The notes under the pieces are model-generated. The model was given only the letters and a program-made list of their open reading frames with translations. It was not told the DNA's origin and did not search any database. Of a stretch of 64,000 nt of DNA, positions 61,150 to 64,000 are shown piece after piece; positions within the stretch are counted from its first letter, which is position 1, and each line of letters begins with the position of its first letter. Both the position numbers and the translations under genes were made by a program. This stretch comes from Antedon mediterranea (taxonomy: Eukaryota; Echinodermata; Crinoidea; Comatulida; Antedonidae), in NCBI RefSeq assembly GCF_964355755.1, contig NC_092677.1:7195001-7259000 (forward strand), given 5' to 3'.

Positions 61150-64000
61150 CCATCTTTACTTTTATTTTAATTATTTAGTAATTGTCAAAATGGATAGGCC
61201 TAAGGAAATTAGCTACGGACCTCGCATCCCATCATGGAGGTATGCGTTCTATCTCCTTTCTTTCGTCATGGGACATTTATTATGTTTTGTGAATATTGTT
61301 TGTATTGTACCTTATGTATTGTATTAGTACATCTTACAATATCATACTTGTTTGCGTTCATGAGAGTAGCCTACTTTCTTGAGTGTTTTCAATTAATTTT
61401 GAACAAGGTTTCCGAGTAAATATACTTTAAGCATTTTCTTGAACAAAACCATATTATAGGAGTAATATATATGTGTATGATGGTATGGTTATATACAGGA
61501 CACATGTATCAAACTTAACTGTCGTCCTAGTACTCATGGCTGTATATCATCAATAACAGTAAGAGAAGAGAATAAGTCAAAGAAGCAGTAATTGCATTGT
61601 CAAAAACATTCTGATAAATTGACAAAAATTAGGTTAATTTATTGAAAACTGCAATGAATTTCTTCAAACAGAATATTAATTGGAAAGATAGTATTTTAAA
61701 GATCTACTAATTCAATTTTAATTAATTCTGTAGAATTTTGCACAAAAAAAAACACTGCCTTGGGTACATTTTAAATGTATTTTAAATTGATAAAATCCAT
61801 TAAAAGATTATAACTAAGAGGTTGATGCAGTTACAGTGAAAAAGACATTTAATTGATTTTCTCTTAAGACAGGGTTGAGTAGAATATAAGTTTGCCCCAT
61901 ATTTTTTAACATGCCTAGATATTTCTAAACCAACTACCTATCCACATCCACATTACCTGCCACTGCTATGGAAAAGTGTACCTCTATTGGGGGAGAGGTT
62001 TGGGGTGGGGGAAGGTTTGGGGTGGGGGAAGGTTTTTTTGGTTCCTGTGGGATGTTAGGATGAAGGACCAAAAATAATTCTAAAGACTATTCAGTAGACC
62101 TACAATAGAACCCCTATTAATTAAGGAGACACTTTCCTATGAAACAAATGAGGGGAAACATTTTTTAACACACTTTGGAGAACCACTATTTAGGGGAGGG
62201 GGACCCATATTAGAGGGAAACTGTGTTGTTCCCAAGGCAAGGGTGTCTCCTTAATAGATGTTCTAATGTTTTAGTACCCATTCAGAAAATTGACTATAAT
62301 TCCTATTGCATTTCTTCAAAAGATACATTTAGTTAAATCCCAGTAGCATCATTCAAGTAAATTTTGATTATTTAATATATTAGTAGTTTATTCACATAAG
62401 GAGTGTTTACTTCTGTGCTATTTTAAATATAAACACAGTGAAGGTCAGAACAACTATTAAATATAGGTTAAAACCACTTCACTGAATATAAAAAATGTGT
62501 AACAAAAAAAACAGAACTTAAATCCTTCAAATCAAAATGAAACTTTTCAGGCACTATTCACTATTTTTTATGTTACAAAAAAGTGTATATAATGGTAATT
62601 GGTGATTTTTCTTTTGGTAAAATAATTTAACATTGTTTGTAAAATTTACTCAAGGCATGGATAAATAAGTTCCAACTATTTCTCCATGCTCACCGACAAC
62701 ATATTATACTACTTTATTTAAATTTAACTGTTACTACACAGAAAAATAAACAAGAGGTGACATAAAGGGGTTGTTTGTTCATAGTGTGGAGACAATTTAA
62801 CTCAATGACAGAACTTTCCCTTTCAATTGTATTTTTAAATAGAGAAGAGCTAGGTGCAACAGTTATTGTGATGTTAATTGCTATGTATTATTTAGAGACA
62901 TGTAATCTTCTCATGGACAGTTTTCTATTCCTTTCAACTATTGTCTCCAAATAATTTAACTCAATTTACCAATTAAAGTAAGATAATAAGATGTAAAGTC
63001 TTTCTAAGTTAAAGTGTGCTTTGATCACCTGAGCTGACTTGAGGCAACAGATAGATTTTGAGAGAACAATCAGTGCAAGAAAAAATTGTTAACAGTATTT
63101 GTTCGTGTCACAGACCAAATGATGTTCATATTTGTATATATACCAATAAAGTTCACATAGATAATACAATACAATTGTGGAAGATTATCTATTATTGTAT
63201 TGGAAGAAAACCTATTTATTTATTTATCATATTATTTAAATAGGGTAATTTTTTGTTTTTGTAATTTTGTAATTTTCACTTTCAAATGAAACCCTATGAC
63301 TGGACATCCTACCACCTGGTTCATTATTCAAATCACCTTTGGGGTGCATACTGACCCATACCCTGCCTGTATCAACTCTTAATAGAAAGTCTAGACAAAA
63401 TTATCCACAAACTCTACCTTTAAAATAATTAATTTATACTAAAACTAACAAATTTACAATTAATTATATGGTATCAAAAAGTGTTGGAACTTTCTGGCTC
63501 TTGAGATTTGGAGTCGGCTATCATGGTGCCATGTCTACACGCGTACAAGCATCAATCAGCTAGAATCTTATTGTTAGACAAGTTAAAACTTTTTGATTGA
63601 TGTGAAACATGTTTTTATTTCTTCTGCCTTGTTTCCTGATATCTGTTTAAACCCAATGATCCTTATAAATGACCATGTTCACTGACATAATATTGTAAGC
63701 TTGCCATTTGTTAATTACATGTTTTGTTTTGTTCTACATTTTCCAATTCATTAGTGTCTTAGTTTAAACTCAGTCATTTGATACTCGCTCTTTTTCTGCG
63801 TTCTTTATAACCAGCTTTATATATTGCTTTAAAGGAACAGTAGTAGTGGGTTGTCGACGAGTGTTTGGTATATTTGTTTTGTGTATTTGGTGTGAGGAAC
63901 TACTATTCAGGGCTCTTGTAGCGAGCTAAGCCCCTTCAGCCGTTACCCAAACATATTTAATCCTTCATGGATGGGGGATTAGTGGGAACAAAAGCTTGCA
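61150..64000. other. No recognisable genes
   Basis: AT-rich DNA with short random ORFs only. It includes a G-rich TTGGGGTGGGGGAAGG duplication (about 61990-62035) and a dispersed-repeat fragment with AGGAGACACTTTCCTATGAA (about 62125-62260). Confidence 0.5.

Overview
The window looks like intron-rich, AT-rich nuclear DNA of an invertebrate deuterostome, most likely an echinoderm (inference). Genes are split into short exons with GT-AG introns, the proteins are animal families, and the introns are full of MITEs, tRNA-derived SINEs, LINE and Penelope remnants. The palindrome AGGCCT (often TAGGCCTA) is scattered everywhere. I see no bacterial operon, rRNA or CRISPR.

Three genes could be assembled exon by exon with matching reading phase. 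(1) Minus strand, 8393 down to 143 and running off the left edge: an ABC half-transporter of the ABCH / 'ABCG20-23-like' type, ATP-binding domain first, 14 exons and 493 residues visible. (2) Plus strand, 15038-30106: a complete NPC1-family sterol transporter, 20 coding exons, 1291 residues. (3) Minus strand, 58691-39195: a complete kirre/Neph (kin of IRRE)-like adhesion protein, 11 coding exons, about 740 residues, five Ig domains, one membrane segment and a PDZ-ligand-like C-terminus. Genes 1 and 2 are divergent and genes 2 and 3 convergent. A possible first exon of a fourth gene (plus) lies near 61.0-61.14 kb.

Between the 3' ends of genes 2 and 3, from 30.1 to 35.1 kb, is the oddest structure. 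Two satellite arrays of a roughly 106-bp unit face each other in inverted orientation around a 1.4-kb core with a second tandem repeat, and the block is bounded by an identical 20-bp palindrome at each end. Each 106-bp unit is itself a hairpin. The left palindrome contains the NPC1 stop codon.

Other structures: a 38-bp minisatellite (8 copies, 3159-3462) that carries the 5' splice site of an ABC exon in every copy; at least three MITEs with TTAA target sites; two DNA elements with related terminal repeats and 5-bp target duplications (8468-9512, 36500-37817); a tRNA-like gene in inverted duplicate at 44.4/44.7 kb; a Penelope fragment with a GIY-YIG tail and a hammerhead-like core at 54.4-54.75 kb; and a roughly 260-bp triplication at 59.6-60.4 kb. 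About 10.1-15.0 kb and 61.2-64.0 kb hold no recognisable coding sequence.
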